From CF-46 sp042408445 (GTDB lineage: Bacteria > Chloroflexota > Limnocylindria > Limnocylindrales > CSP1-4), in NCBI GenBank assembly GCA_042408445.1, contig JBHORC010000037.1, forward strand, positions 62,001-126,000: 64,000 bases of DNA, given 5' to 3'. This document shows, piece after piece, positions 19,539 through 30,300 of this stretch. The first letter of the stretch is position 1. Every line of letters starts with the position of its first letter. Below the pieces are notes generated by a model, which was given only the letters and a program-made list of their open reading frames with translations, ran no database searches and was not told the DNA's origin. A program made the position numbers and the translations under genes.

Positions 19539-20927
19539 TCAGTCCGTGACTGGATCCGACGCGACGAGGTCGGCGAGGCACTCGCCGAACAGCGCGACAT
19601 AGCGATCGACATCGGCGACCGTGTGAGCGAGCGAGACAGTCGGCCCGAGCCACCAGCCCGATTCCCAGACGCCCCGGTTCGCCAGCCACGCACGCATGAG
19701 CGCCCGGAGCTGTGGGTGGTCGGCGGCCCGGGACTCAGCGCCGTTGCGAGGCGGCGTCGCCGTGAAGAAGTAGGCGGCGTGTCCACCCAGCTGGACGACC
19801 GACCACGGCAGTCCGGCAGCATCGATCGCGACCCGCAAGCCACTCGCCATCCGGCGGCCAAGCTCGGCCGCCCGATCGAAGGCCGCTTCGGTGAGGACGT
19901 CCAGGAGCGCGGCGCGTCCCGCGGCCATGGACAGCGCATTCGCGAAGAGTGTGCCGCCCGTCGACACCTGATCGACGGCCGCGCCCGAGACGAGGTGACC
20001 GCCAGGGGGTGGCGCGATATGGGAGCCGATCTCCTCGCTCATGCCGTACGCCGCCAGCGGCACACCGGCGGCGATCGACTTGCCGATCGTGAGCACGTCG
20101 GGCTCCAGGCCGTAGGCGCCGGTCAGCCCGCCGTACGCCGTCACGAGCGAGTGGGTCTCGTCGATTGCGAGCAGGGTTCCGCTGTCGCGGGTCAGCCGCC
20201 GCAGTGCCTCGTGAAATCCGGCGTCCGGGAGGATGAACCCCGCGTTCGTCATCGCGGGCTCAGCGAGCACCAGGGCGACGTCGCGCGGCGCGAGCGCCGC
20301 TTCGAGCGCTGCGACATCGTTGAACTCGATGATCCGGGCCTGGCGGACGATCGATCGCGGAAGCCCGTGCTCTTCCGGGCGGACCCTGCCGTCCTCCAGC
20401 ACCACGAGGGTCGCGTCGCCGTGTCCGTGATATTTCCCGTCGAACATCAGCACGACCTCGCGACCGGTCGCCGCTCTCGCGAGTCGGATGACCTCCGTAT
20501 TCGCCTGCGTCGCGGAGAGCGTGAACTGCCACTTCGGCATCCCGTACCGATCGGCAAGGTGCTCCGCAACAACGATCGAGTCCTCGCCGGGCATGAGGAA
20601 CTGATTGCCGAGGCGCATCCGTCGACTCACGGCTTCGACGACGGCAGCCGGGGCATGGCCGCAGAAGGCGCTCATGTCGGCGACGTACATGTCCAGATAG
20701 GAGTGCCCGTCGACGTCCGTGATCGTGGCGCCCTTCCCCTGCGCGACGAAGACGGGCGGATGCTCGTAGAGGTCGTCCATCCAGGTCATCGGGACGCCGC
20801 GCGGCATCGTCCGACGGGATCGCTCGAGCAGCGCCATCGACTTCGGTCGTTCGGCGACGAATCGGGCGTTCTCGCGGGCCTCGAGGGCCGCGAGACGGCG
20901 CTTGTCGATCCGGGCGATGGCGTTCAT
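19539..20927 (-). CDS. Class III aminotransferase (glutamate-1-semialdehyde aminomutase-like)
   Basis: 462 aa. PLP fold-type I markers: VDGHSYLDMYVADMSAFCGHA, SATQANTEVIRLARAATG, the FDGKYHGHGD block, acid Asp256 (IDETHS) and Schiff-base Lys283 (LTIGKSIAAGVP). The region resembles HemL-type mutases and related aminotransferases, but the N-terminus (MNAIARIDKRR...) and the lack of other heme genes argue against HemL itself. The ATG at 20927 is preceded by TACCGT at 6 nt. It is divergent from dnaE over an 89-bp gap. Likely acts on an amino or keto acid; substrate not identifiable. Confidence 0.88.
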   Translation of the reverse strand: MNAIARIDKRRLAALEARENARFVAERPKSMALLERSRRTMPRGVPMTWMDDLYEHPPVFVAQGKGATITDVDGHSYLDMYVADMSAFCGHAPAAVVEAVSRRMRLGNQFLMPGEDSIVVAEHLADRYGMPKWQFTLSATQANTEVIRLARAATGREVVLMFDGKYHGHGDATLVVLEDGRVRPEEHGLPRSIVRQARIIEFNDVAALEAALAPRDVALVLAEPAMTNAGFILPDAGFHEALRRLTRDSGTLLAIDETHSLVTAYGGLTGAYGLEPDVLTIGKSIAAGVPLAAYGMSEEIGSHIAPPPGGHLVSGAAVDQVSTGGTLFANALSMAAGRAALLDVLTEAAFDRAAELGRRMASGLRVAIDAAGLPWSVVQLGGHAAYFFTATPPRNGAESRAADHPQLRALMRAWLANRGVWESGWWLGPTVSLAHTVADVDRYVALFGECLADLVASDPVTD

Positions 20928-20933
20928 GGCGGA

Positions 20934-20939
20934 ACGGTA
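20934..20939 (-). promoter_or_regulatory. -10 element for the class III aminotransferase gene
   Basis: TACCGT on the reverse strand, 6 nt before ATG 20927; the leaderless-type arrangement seen repeatedly in this window. Confidence 0.55.
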
Positions 20940-21001
20940 CCAACCGCTCGGTTCGGCGACCGACCGATCCCCGCGGCCCGCCTCGCCCCCGCCAGCGGGG
21001 C

Positions 21002-21007
21002 TACCAT
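21002..21007 (+). promoter_or_regulatory. -10 element for dnaE
   Basis: TACCAT followed by 9 nt and the GTG start of dnaE, giving a leader of about 0-3 nt. Confidence 0.5.
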
Positions 21008-21016
21008 GAGGCCTCC

Positions 21017-24000
21017 GTGACGACCCTGGCGCCGAACGACTTCACGCACCTCCACGTCCACTCGGAGTTCAGCCTTCTCGACGGGCTCGGCCGGATCACC
21101 GACCTCGTCGACTCGGCTGCCGCCCAGGGCTTCGACAGCCTCGCGCTGACCGACCACGGCGCCCTCTACGGCTCGGTCGCCTTCTACCAGGCCGCGAAGA
21201 ACAAGGGCATCAAGCCGATCATCGGCGTCGAGACGTACGTCGCCCGGCGATCCATGACGGAGAAGGAAGGCAAGGCCGACGCCCAGCCGTTCCACCTGAT
21301 CCTCCTGGCCAAGGATCTCGTCGGCTATCGCAATCTCTGCCGGCTCGTCACCGACGCCCACATCGACGGCTACTACTACAAGCCGCGGATCGATCGGGAG
21401 CACCTTGCGAAGCACAGCGAGGGCCTCGTCGGGCTGTCGGCGTGTCTCGGCGGGGAGATCCCGCGATCGCTCGAGATCGATGACTGGGACACGGCTCGCC
21501 GGCTGGCAAGCGAGTACCAGGACATCCTCGGCAAGGGCAACTTCTTCCTCGAGCTCCAGGACCACGGGATGGCCGATCAGCGGACGCTGAACGAGAAGCT
21601 GCTCCGTCTCGCCCCGGAGACCGGCGTCCCGCTCGTCGTCACGAACGACCTCCACTATGTCCACGAGCAGCAGGCCGAGGCGCAGGACGTCCTGCTCTGC
21701 GTCGGGACTGGCAACAACCTCGACACGCCCGGCCGGATGAAGTTCGAGGGCAGCAACTTCTGGCTCAAGCCCGCCTCCCGGATGGCGGCGCTCTTCCCGG
21801 ACCAGCCCGAGGCGATCCGGAACACCCGGCTCATCGCCGAGATGACGAACGTCGAGCTGCCGCTCGGCCAGCTCCGGATCCCGCACTTCCCGGTGCCCGA
21901 TGGCGAGACGGTCGAGACGTGGCTCCGCAAGGAGTGCGAGCGGGGCCTCCGCGAGCGCTACGGGACGGTGACGCCGGAGCTCCAGCAGCGGCTCGACTAC
22001 GAGCTCGGCGTGATCATCTCGATGGGCTACGCTGGCTACTTCCTGATCGTCGCCGACTTCGTCCGCTTCGCCCGGGAGCAGCGGATCCAGACGACGTGTC
22101 GCGGCTCCGCGCCGGGTTCGATCGTCACATACACGCTCTACATCACGCCGGTCGACCCGATCGCGTACGGCCTCCCGTTCGAGCGCTTCCTGAATCCCGA
22201 CCGCGTGACGATGCCGGACATCGACGTCGACTTCGAGGACGAGCGACGGGACGAGGTCATCAACTATGTCTCCCGCAAGTACGGCTCGGACCACGTCGCC
22301 CAGATCATCACGTTCGGCACGATGCTCGCCCGGGCCGCGATCCGCGACGTCGGCCGGGTCCTCGGGCACAGCTACGGCGAGGTCGACCGGATCGCCAAGG
22401 CGATCCCGAACCAGCTCGGAATCAAGCTCGACGAGGCGCTCGAGATCTCGCCGGACCTGAAGAGCCAGGTCGCCGCCGATCCCGGCGTGAAGCGGATCAT
22501 CGACTTCGCCCGTCAGCTCGAGGGCGTCGCCCGAAACGCCTCGACCCATGCAGCCGGCGTCGTGAGCTCGCGCGAGCCACTGACGGAGCTCATGCCGCTC
22601 CAGAAGGCGACCAACTCGGACGCCCTGATGACCCAGGTCGAGATGCACGGGATCGAGGCGCTCGGCCTGCTGAAGTTCGACTTCCTCGGCCTCTCCAACC
22701 TCACGATCCTGCGCCACGCCGTCGACCTGGTCCGGCAGGAGCGGGCGATCGAGATCGACCTCGACCAGATCCCCCTCGACAACGCCGCGACGTTCGAGCT
22801 GCTCGCCTCCGGCGAGACGACCGGCATCTTCCAGCTGGAGTCGGCGGGGATGCGGCGGTACATCAAGGAGCTGAAGCCGAGCTCCGTCTACGACCTCGCG
22901 GCGATGGTCGCGCTCTTCCGGCCCGGTCCGATGGACAACATCCCGGCCTACATCCGGCGGAAGCACGGCCAGGAGAAGGTCACCTACCTCCACCCGCTGC
23001 TCGAGCCGTACCTGGAGAAGACCTACGGGATCTTCGTCTACCAGGAGGACATCATGGCCGCCGCGATCGCCCTCGGCGGCTTCACCGGGCCGGAGGCGGA
23101 CACGCTCGGCTACGCGATCCGGAAGAAGAAGTCGTCCGTGCTCCGGGCGCAGAAGGAGAAGTTCGTCACCCAGGCCGCGGAGCGGGGCGTCGAGCCGAAG
23201 GTCATCGACGCGGTCTTCACCGCGTTCGAGCCGTTCGAGCGGTACGGCTTCAACAAGGCCCACGCGACCTGCTACGGGCTGATCGCCTACCAGACCGCGT
23301 ACCTGAAGGCGAACTACACGGTCGAGTACATGACCGCCGTCCTCACGGCGTTCCGGTCGAACGAGGAGAAGGTCGCCGCTGCGGTCGCGGAGTGCCGCCG
23401 GATGGGCATCGAGGTGCTGCCGCCGGACGTCCATCGGAGCGATGTCGAGTTCACGGTCGAAGGGCCCGCGATCCGGTTCGGGCTGCTCGCGGTCAAGAAC
23501 GTCGGCCAGAGCGCGATCGAGTCGATCGTCGCGGCCCGGAAGGCCGGTGGCGAGTTCAAGTCGCTACGCGACTTCTGTGAGCGGGTGGACCTGCGGCTCG
23601 TGAACTCGCGCGTCCTCGAGGCGCTCGCCTGGGTCGGCGCGCTGTCGGCGTTCGGTCACGCTGTCCAGATCATCGAGGCGCTGCCGACGATCCTGCCGTC
23701 CGCCCAGGCGGTCCAGCAGCAGCAGGCGACCGGCCAGCTCTCCGCCTTCGACCTGATGTTCGCCGAGGCGCCGGTCGAGGCGCTGCCCGCGCGAACGGAG
23801 GCCCCGCGCCGCGAGCGGCTTCGCAAGGAGAAGGAGCTGCTCGGCCTGTACCTGTCGGAGCACCCGATGGGCGAGGTCGCCGAGCAGGTCGGCGCCTTCG
23901 TCACCGCGTACAGCAGCGACCTCAAGGACGAGTCGCTCGACGGCCAGCGCGTCGTGATCGGCGGGATCGTCACGGGCTTCCGGACCGTCGTCACGAAGAC

Positions 24001-24982
24001 GAAGTCGACGATGGGCGTCGCGACGCTCGAGGATCTCCAGGGATCGATCGAGGTCGTGGTCTTCCCGCGGATGTACGAGCAGACGGTCGGGACGTGGACG
24101 GAGGGCGCGATCCTCCTGGTCGCCGGCCGGATCGATCACCGCGGCGAGGATGTGTCCCTGCTCGCCGATCTCGCGCTGGACTGGGACGATGCCGTCGCGC
24201 GTGGCCCGGAGCAGTTCGCCCGCGAGGTCGCGGCGGGCGACCGCGGTCGCGGGCCCCGGCGGAACGCGAACGGCAGCGCGAACGGGAACGGGTCGGGCAA
24301 TGGCTGGAACGGCGGAGGCGGCCGGGGTGGGGGAGCCGAGGCTGCGGGTCGACCGCCCGTCGCGGTCATGGCCGGTGGGTCGTCCGCCGCGGCGTCACCG
24401 GCCGGCCCGGGCGTTGCGGTCGGCCCCGGAGTTGCGGGCCCCGGGTTCGCCGGCGCGCCGACGCCCGCGTCGGCGGCGGTGGCGGTTGGCGCAGGCCACT
24501 CAGTCGAGATCCGGCCCGGCGTCCCCCGCGTCTCCCCACTCCGGGCGGAGGCCGTCGCGTCTCTGCCGGCGATCGTCCCCGCGACACCGATCCCGACGTA
24601 CATCGAGCCGGACGACCTCGCGGCGAGCGGCGTGGACGGGATCGAGATCGACGACGAGCCGGCACTCCCCGACGAGGCGCGGGCGCGCGTTGCGATGGAG
24701 TCCGCGGCGCCGACCGCCCAGGTCGAGAGCCAGCCGGACCAGGTGCTGCACGTCCGGTTCGGTGGCGCCGCTCCTGATCGGCTGATCCTGGCGATGGAGA
24801 CGTTCCGGACGTTGCTCCGCGAGCGCCCCGGCGCGACGCGGGTCGTGCTGCACGTGCCGGCGCCGACCGGTGGCGCCACCCTGCCGATGGAGCTGAATCG
24901 ACGCGTTGCCTACGACTCCGAGCTGCTCTCCGAGGTCCGTCGACGGCTCGGCGACGGGCTCGTCGAGCTCCGGCTCTCCTGA
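21017..24982 (+). CDS. dnaE: DNA polymerase III alpha subunit
   Basis: 1321 aa from GTG. Replicative polymerase. N-terminal PHP domain (FTHLHVHSEFSLLDG, LTDHGALYGS, GVETYVARR), polymerase palm with the acidic motif MPDIDVDFEDERRDEV, CRGSAPGSIV, NASTHAAGVV and FRPGPMDNIP blocks, then HhH and an OB-fold (VVIGGIVTGFRTVVTKTKS). A roughly 90-residue Gly/Asn/Ala/Pro-rich linker (about 1071-1158) follows, then a C-terminal domain ending GDGLVELRLS. The PHP metal-ligand histidines (HLHVH) are present, so PHP proofreading is possible. No separate epsilon subunit is nearby. The kinase gene follows after 1 bp. Confidence 0.98.
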   Translation: MTTLAPNDFTHLHVHSEFSLLDGLGRITDLVDSAAAQGFDSLALTDHGALYGSVAFYQAAKNKGIKPIIGVETYVARRSMTEKEGKADAQPFHLILLAKDLVGYRNLCRLVTDAHIDGYYYKPRIDREHLAKHSEGLVGLSACLGGEIPRSLEIDDWDTARRLASEYQDILGKGNFFLELQDHGMADQRTLNEKLLRLAPETGVPLVVTNDLHYVHEQQAEAQDVLLCVGTGNNLDTPGRMKFEGSNFWLKPASRMAALFPDQPEAIRNTRLIAEMTNVELPLGQLRIPHFPVPDGETVETWLRKECERGLRERYGTVTPELQQRLDYELGVIISMGYAGYFLIVADFVRFAREQRIQTTCRGSAPGSIVTYTLYITPVDPIAYGLPFERFLNPDRVTMPDIDVDFEDERRDEVINYVSRKYGSDHVAQIITFGTMLARAAIRDVGRVLGHSYGEVDRIAKAIPNQLGIKLDEALEISPDLKSQVAADPGVKRIIDFARQLEGVARNASTHAAGVVSSREPLTELMPLQKATNSDALMTQVEMHGIEALGLLKFDFLGLSNLTILRHAVDLVRQERAIEIDLDQIPLDNAATFELLASGETTGIFQLESAGMRRYIKELKPSSVYDLAAMVALFRPGPMDNIPAYIRRKHGQEKVTYLHPLLEPYLEKTYGIFVYQEDIMAAAIALGGFTGPEADTLGYAIRKKKSSVLRAQKEKFVTQAAERGVEPKVIDAVFTAFEPFERYGFNKAHATCYGLIAYQTAYLKANYTVEYMTAVLTAFRSNEEKVAAAVAECRRMGIEVLPPDVHRSDVEFTVEGPAIRFGLLAVKNVGQSAIESIVAARKAGGEFKSLRDFCERVDLRLVNSRVLEALAWVGALSAFGHAVQIIEALPTILPSAQAVQQQQATGQLSAFDLMFAEAPVEALPARTEAPRRERLRKEKELLGLYLSEHPMGEVAEQVGAFVTAYSSDLKDESLDGQRVVIGGIVTGFRTVVTKTKSTMGVATLEDLQGSIEVVVFPRMYEQTVGTWTEGAILLVAGRIDHRGEDVSLLADLALDWDDAVARGPEQFAREVAAGDRGRGPRRNANGSANGNGSGNGWNGGGGRGGGAEAAGRPPVAVMAGGSSAAASPAGPGVAVGPGVAGPGFAGAPTPASAAVAVGAGHSVEIRPGVPRVSPLRAEAVASLPAIVPATPIPTYIEPDDLAASGVDGIEIDDEPALPDEARARVAMESAAPTAQVESQPDQVLHVRFGGAAPDRLILAMETFRTLLRERPGATRVVLHVPAPTGGATLPMELNRRVAYDSELLSEVRRRLGDGLVELRLS

Positions 24983-24983
24983 C

Positions 24984-25973
24984 ATGGGCGCGACGGTGGG
25001 CGTCGTCCTGACCCGGCCTTCGGCTGACGCCGCTGACGCCGTCCGGATCCTGCACGAGCAGTGGGGGATCCGGGCACGCGTCCGCCCGCTGCCCAGCGAG
25101 CGGGACCGGAACTTCGCGGTTGCCCCGGACGAGACCGACCGCTTCGTGCTGAAGATCGCGAACGCGACGGACGACGCGACGCTCCTGGAGTTCCAGCACG
25201 AGGCGATGGCACGCCTCGATTCGGCCGGCGTCCCGTGTCAGCTCCCGATCCCAGCGGTCGATGGTCGGACAGTGGTGCCCGTGACGCTCCCCTCCGGCTC
25301 CGCTCCGTTCCTTGCCCGGCTCCTCACCTGGCTGCCCGGACGACCGCTCGCGACCGTTCCGCCGGCGAGCCGATCCGCCGAGCTGCTCCGCGATCTCGGC
25401 TGGGTGATGGGCCGCGCTGCCCGCGCCCTCGATGGCTGGGACCACCCCGCGGCGCACCGACGGTTCCAGTGGAACGCCCTTCGAAGCGTGGACGTGATCG
25501 AGGCGCACGCACCCGCCATCGCCGATCCCTCCCGGGTCGCGCTGCTCGATCGCTGGCGGCCGCGATTCGCGGCTCTCGCGGAGGTCCTCCCGTCGCTCCG
25601 CCAGGGCGTCATCCACAACGACGCCAACGACCACAACGTCCTGGTCGACGACGACGGGGACCGGATTGCCGGCCTGCTCGATCTCGGCGACGCCGTGTGG
25701 TCCGTCGTCGTCAACGAGCTCGCCGTCGCAGCGGCCTACGCCGCGCTCGGCAGCGACGATCCGCACAGCGTGATTGCCACCGTTCGCGGCGGCTTCGAGG
25801 CGGCCCTGCCACTCACCGCGCGCGAGGCCGAGGTCGTCGTGGACCTCGTCGCGCTGCGGCTCGCGACGAGCGTCGCCCTCAGCGCGCACCAGGCGACGCT
25901 CGATCCGGACGACCCGTACCTGACCGTCTCCGAGGCGCCCGCGTGGGCGCTGCTCGAGCGCCTCGCGTCGTGA
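24984..25973 (+). CDS. APH/choline-kinase-fold kinase, hydroxylysine kinase-like
   Basis: 329 aa from ATG 24984, one base after the dnaE stop. The aminoglycoside-phosphotransferase fold is shown by FVLKIANATDD (ATP-binding Lys), the catalytic loop VIHNDANDHNVLV (HxDxxxxN) and the metal-binding GLLDLGDAV. The NDANDHN loop and its pairing with the following aminotransferase resemble hydroxylysine kinase (HYKK/AGPHD1), which phosphorylates 5-hydroxylysine. In many bacteria such a kinase domain is fused to the same aminotransferase type; here they are separate, with stop and GTG overlapping (GTGA). Ethanolamine or another amino alcohol is an alternative substrate. Confidence 0.85.
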   Translation: MGATVGVVLTRPSADAADAVRILHEQWGIRARVRPLPSERDRNFAVAPDETDRFVLKIANATDDATLLEFQHEAMARLDSAGVPCQLPIPAVDGRTVVPVTLPSGSAPFLARLLTWLPGRPLATVPPASRSAELLRDLGWVMGRAARALDGWDHPAAHRRFQWNALRSVDVIEAHAPAIADPSRVALLDRWRPRFAALAEVLPSLRQGVIHNDANDHNVLVDDDGDRIAGLLDLGDAVWSVVVNELAVAAAYAALGSDDPHSVIATVRGGFEAALPLTAREAEVVVDLVALRLATSVALSAHQATLDPDDPYLTVSEAPAWALLERLAS

Positions 25974-27349
25974 CCACGACCGACGCCCGCGCCTCGGGCG
26001 GGTCGCCCGGCTCGCCCGGCTCGCCCGGCCGTTCCCGGTCGGCGCCCCGGCCGGGATCCGCAGACCTCCTTGAGGCGAGGCGTCGGCTCCTCGGGCCGTC
26101 GCTCTCGCTCAGCTACCCGAGCCCGCTGCACATCGTTCGCGGCGAGGGCGCCTACCTCTTCGACGCCGACGGTCGCCCATATCTCGACTGCGTGAACAAC
26201 GTCGCCCATGTCGGCCACGCCCACCCACGCGTCGTCGAAGCCGGGGTCGCCCAGATGCGCCTCCTGAACACGAACACGCGATACCTCCACGAGAACGTGC
26301 TCCGCTACGCCGAGCGGCTCACGGCGCTGCTGCCAGAGCCTCTCGAGGTCTGCTACTTCGTCAACTCCGGCAGCGAGGCCAACGAGCTCGCCCTCCGGCT
26401 CGCCCGCGCCGCCACTGGCCGCCCGGACGTCGCGACGGTCGACGTGGCGTACCACGGCAACACCCAGCGGCTCATCGAGATCAGCCCGTACAAGTTCAAC
26501 GGGCCGGGTGGCGCCGGCCGGCGCGAGGACGTCCACGTCGTGCCACTCCCCGACCCGTACCGCGGATCGCACAGGGGTCCGGGCACGGAGGTCGCGGCCG
26601 CGTACCTCGCGGACGCCGTCGCGGTTCTCGATGCCGCTGCGGCCGCTGGCCAGCCGCCGGGCGCGGTCATCGCCGAGGCGATCCCGAGCGTGGCCGGCCA
26701 GGTCGTCCCGCCCGAAGGCTGGCTCGCCGGCCTCTTCGAGGCTGGTCGCGCGGTCGGTGCCGTCGCGATCGCCGACGAGGTCCAGGTCGGGTTCGGGCGG
26801 GTCGGGACGGACACCTGGGCGTTCGCCAGGCAGGCCGCGCGCCCCGACGTCGTCACGATGGGCAAGCCGATCGGGAACGGTCATCCGCTCGGTGCGGTCG
26901 TCACGACCCGAGCGATCGCCGACGCATTCGCGAACGGCATGGAGTACTTCAACACGTTCGGTGGCAACCCCGTGTCCGCGGCGATCGGCCTCGCCGTCCT
27001 CGACGTCATCGAGGAGGAGCGGCTCCAGGAGCATGCCCGGGTCGTCGGGGAGCGGCTCCTGGCCGGGCTCCGTGCGCTCCAGCACCGCCACGAATGCATC
27101 GGCGATGTCCGCGGCACCGGCCTGTTCATCGGCATCGAGCTCGTGCGGGACCGCGAGACCCGTCAGCCCGACGGCGATCTGGCAAGCCGCCTCGCGAACC
27201 GCGCGGTCGAGCTCGGCGTGCTGCTGAGCACGGACGGCCCGGATCACAACGTGATGAAGATCAAGCCGCCGCTCGTCTTCTCGGCGGGCGACGCCGACCG
27301 GCTCGTCGAAACGGTCGACCAGGTCCTCGGCGAGCTCCGCCCCGTCTGA
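25970..27349 (+). CDS. Class III aminotransferase-fold phospho-lyase (AGXT2L-like)
   Basis: 459 aa from GTG 25970, overlapping the kinase stop; the frame extends upstream through the kinase gene but without coding character. Signatures: YLDCVNNVAHVGHAHP, NSGSEANELALRLARAATG, AYHGNTQRLIEISPYKFN, PLPDPYRG, acid in IADEVQVGFGR, Schiff-base Lys in TMGKPIGNGHP. The ISPYKF and PDPYRG blocks are those of ethanolamine-phosphate phospho-lyase and 5-phosphohydroxylysine phospho-lyase, which remove phosphate and ammonia rather than transaminate. With the upstream kinase this gives a two-step route. The N-terminus has an odd SPGSPGSPG repeat, absent from the family. Confidence 0.88.
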   Translation: MTTTDARASGGSPGSPGSPGRSRSAPRPGSADLLEARRRLLGPSLSLSYPSPLHIVRGEGAYLFDADGRPYLDCVNNVAHVGHAHPRVVEAGVAQMRLLNTNTRYLHENVLRYAERLTALLPEPLEVCYFVNSGSEANELALRLARAATGRPDVATVDVAYHGNTQRLIEISPYKFNGPGGAGRREDVHVVPLPDPYRGSHRGPGTEVAAAYLADAVAVLDAAAAAGQPPGAVIAEAIPSVAGQVVPPEGWLAGLFEAGRAVGAVAIADEVQVGFGRVGTDTWAFARQAARPDVVTMGKPIGNGHPLGAVVTTRAIADAFANGMEYFNTFGGNPVSAAIGLAVLDVIEEERLQEHARVVGERLLAGLRALQHRHECIGDVRGTGLFIGIELVRDRETRQPDGDLASRLANRAVELGVLLSTDGPDHNVMKIKPPLVFSAGDADRLVETVDQVLGELRPV

Positions 27350-27366
27350 CCGTCTGACCGGCCGCG

Positions 27367-30300
27367 GTGCCCGTCGGCCCCGCGATCGCGCAAACGCCCG
27401 GTTTGGCGAGGCTCGGCCGGGTATCGTCTCGCCGAGCGCGTGCACGAGGGCACCAGCAGGCGGCCGCGCTCGACGCAATCGGGACTTCCATCCTGGCGAC
27501 CGTCCGCGTTTCGCCGGCCCGCCGGCCGGCCCGCAGCTCCCACCGTTCCGTCGGCCGCCGGTTCGGCGCTGCCTTCGCGTCGGTGTCGATCGCTCTCGGC
27601 CTGCTCGTCGGGGCGCCGATCGGAGACGCGAGCGGTGCGGCCACCGCAGCCGCCGCCCACGCCTCCAACCAGCCGCGGGCCGCGACGACGCTCGCTCCCT
27701 CGACCCTCGCCGCAGGCTTCGTCGACGAAACGGTCGTCACCGGTCTCAACTCCCCGACGACGATCGTGTTCGCCCCGAACGGCCGCGTGTTCGTGGGCGA
27801 GAAGCGTGGGGTCGTCAAGACCTGGCCGACCCTCGCCGCGTTCAACGCGAATGCCGCGCCGGTCCAGACGGTCGACTTCCGGACCGACGTCATGAACTAC
27901 TGGGATCGCGGCCTCCTCGGCCTCGCGGTGGATCCCGGATTTCCGACGCAGCCCTACATCTACGTCCTCTACACGTACAACGCCCTGCCCGGCGGCGTCG
28001 CGCCGCAGTGGCCGTCGTCCGATGGCAGCAACGATCAGTGTCCGACCGACCCGGGCGGCAACTCGGACGGCTGCGTCGTCCAGAACCGGCTCGAGCGGAT
28101 CACCGTGAACACCTCGACGGGCGTCTCGACGGCCCGTCTCGCGCTCCTGACCGGGTGGTGCCAGCAGTTCCCGAGCCACTCGGCGGGTTCGCTCCTGTTC
28201 GGGCCCGACGGCAAGCTCTACGCGACCGGCGGTGAGGGCGCGAGCTTCAACACCGGCGCGCAGGACTACGGCCAGAAGGGCGGGACCCGGCCGAACACGA
28301 CGAGCCCCGTGACGCCGGTCAACCCGTGCGGCGACCCGCCGACCCCTGCGGGAACCGAGCCGTCGGCGCCAACCGCCGAGGGCGGCGCGCTCCGGGCGCA
28401 GAGCTTCCGCCGGGCTGCGGGCGAGGCGGCCGTCCTGAACGGGGCTGTTCTCCGCCTCGATCCGGCGAGCGGCAACGCCGCCACGGGCAACCCGGCCCTC
28501 GCGAACGCCGACCCCGTTCGTCGCCGGATCGTCGCCTATGGCCTCCGGAACCCGTTCCGGATGACCTTCCGCCCAGGCACGGACGACCTCTACGTTGGCG
28601 ACGTCGGGTATTCGACGTGGGAGGAGATCAACCGGGTCGCGGACCCGACGACCGGGCCGACGAACTACGGCTGGCCATGTCGCGAGGGTCCCCAGAGCGG
28701 GACCTACTACAGCCTGTCGCTGAATCTCTGCACGTCGCTCGCCGCCGGCGCCGCGACCTCGCCGCTCTACACGTATGCCCAGACCGCCCACATGGCATCG
28801 GGTGACGGCTGTCCGCCGCTCAGCGGTGCGCCCTCGGCGAGCGCCTCGATCAGCGGCCTCGCGTTCTACACCGGGTCCGCCTATCCCGCGCAGTACCACG
28901 GCGCGCTCTTCGTCGCGGACTACTCACGGAACTGCATCGTCGTGCTGCCGGATAGCGGCACCGGCGTTCCGTCGCCGTCCGCGATCCCCTTTGACTCCGC
29001 GCCCCAGAACCCGGTCATGCTCACGACCGAGCCGGGCGGCGATCTCGTCTACGTCGACCTCAACGGCGAGATCCACCGGCTTCGCTATCAGCCCCCGGTC
29101 GCGAGCTTCTCCGCGACGCCGAGCACGGGCGCGGCGCCGTTGACGGTCTCGTTCGACGGAACCGGGTCCTCGGCGCCGGCGGGGATTGACACCTATGACT
29201 GGGACTTCGGTGACGGCACGCCGCACGATTCGGGCGCGACGACGAGCCACCAGTACGCCGCTGGGACGTGGACCGCGCGGCTGACGATCACCGACGCGAA
29301 CGGCGTCACCGCCACGAAGCAGACGACGATCGCGTCCGGCAACAGCGCGCCGACCGTGACGCTCGACCAGCCGTCCTGCACGAACAGTTGTTGGGCGGTC
29401 GGCGACACGATCCACCTCGACGCGCACGCGACGGACCTCGAGGACGGCGCGCTCCCCGCAAGCGCCTTCTCGTGGCATGTCGGGCTGGAGCATTGCCACT
29501 CCCCGAGCGACTGCCACGAGCACGACCTGCTCGATGCCGATGGCCTCGCCTCGACGTCGTTCACCGCGCCGGATCACGACGCCGGATCCTGGCTCCGGAT
29601 CACCGTCACCGCCACCGATTCCGGTGGCCTCACCTCGACCGCCTCGATCGACGTCAACCCGAAGACCTCGACCCTCACGGTGACGTCGAGCCCCGGCGGG
29701 CTCCCCGTCACGCTGGACGGCGTTACGGCCAACGGCAGCATCGGCCCGGCGACCGAGCTCGTCGGCCACGCCGCGACCGTGCTCGCCGCCTCGTCCGTCG
29801 CCTCCGGCGAGACGACGTGGGCGTTCAAGTCATGGTCGGACGGCGGGGCGCTGAGCCATGCGGTCACCGTCGGCAGCACGCCGAAGACCGTGACCGCGAC
29901 CTACGTCCAGACCAGCTCGGACGCACCGAACACCTGCGCCGCCGCGCCCGTCCAGGCAGCGACGGGCGCGTGGTCGACGGCGAAGTTCGCGGCCGCGAAC
30001 GACATCGACTGGATCCGATTCACCGTCCCGAAGACGTCGATGTACCGGCTCGTCCTCGGAGCACTGCCCGTGGACGGGATCCTCAGCCTCTATTCCGGCT
30101 GCTCGACGCTCCTCGCGACCTCCAACACCGCCGGCCTGCACTGGGAGGAGATCGTCCGCTCGCTGTCCGCCGGAAGCTATGCGCTCAAGCTCTCGACCGT
30201 CGGGGGCGCCTCGAGTCCATCCAGCTACAAGTGGCTCGTCCAGGCGCTCTCCGGGTCCGTCGCGTTCGTCTCCGGGCGGTCGGTTCCGGGCAGCACGGTC

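Noticed and set aside
20924..23434. Long open frame on the reverse strand opposite dnaE (836 codons)
   Set aside because: It is Arg/Asp/Val/Leu-rich without motifs and lies wholly within dnaE, as expected from third-position GC bias. The same holds for 16430-18970, 39123-42026 and 49872-51884.
25061..25969. Upstream extension of the phospho-lyase frame
   Set aside because: It is antisense-like Arg/Pro-rich sequence over the kinase gene; GTG 25970 starts the conserved protein.
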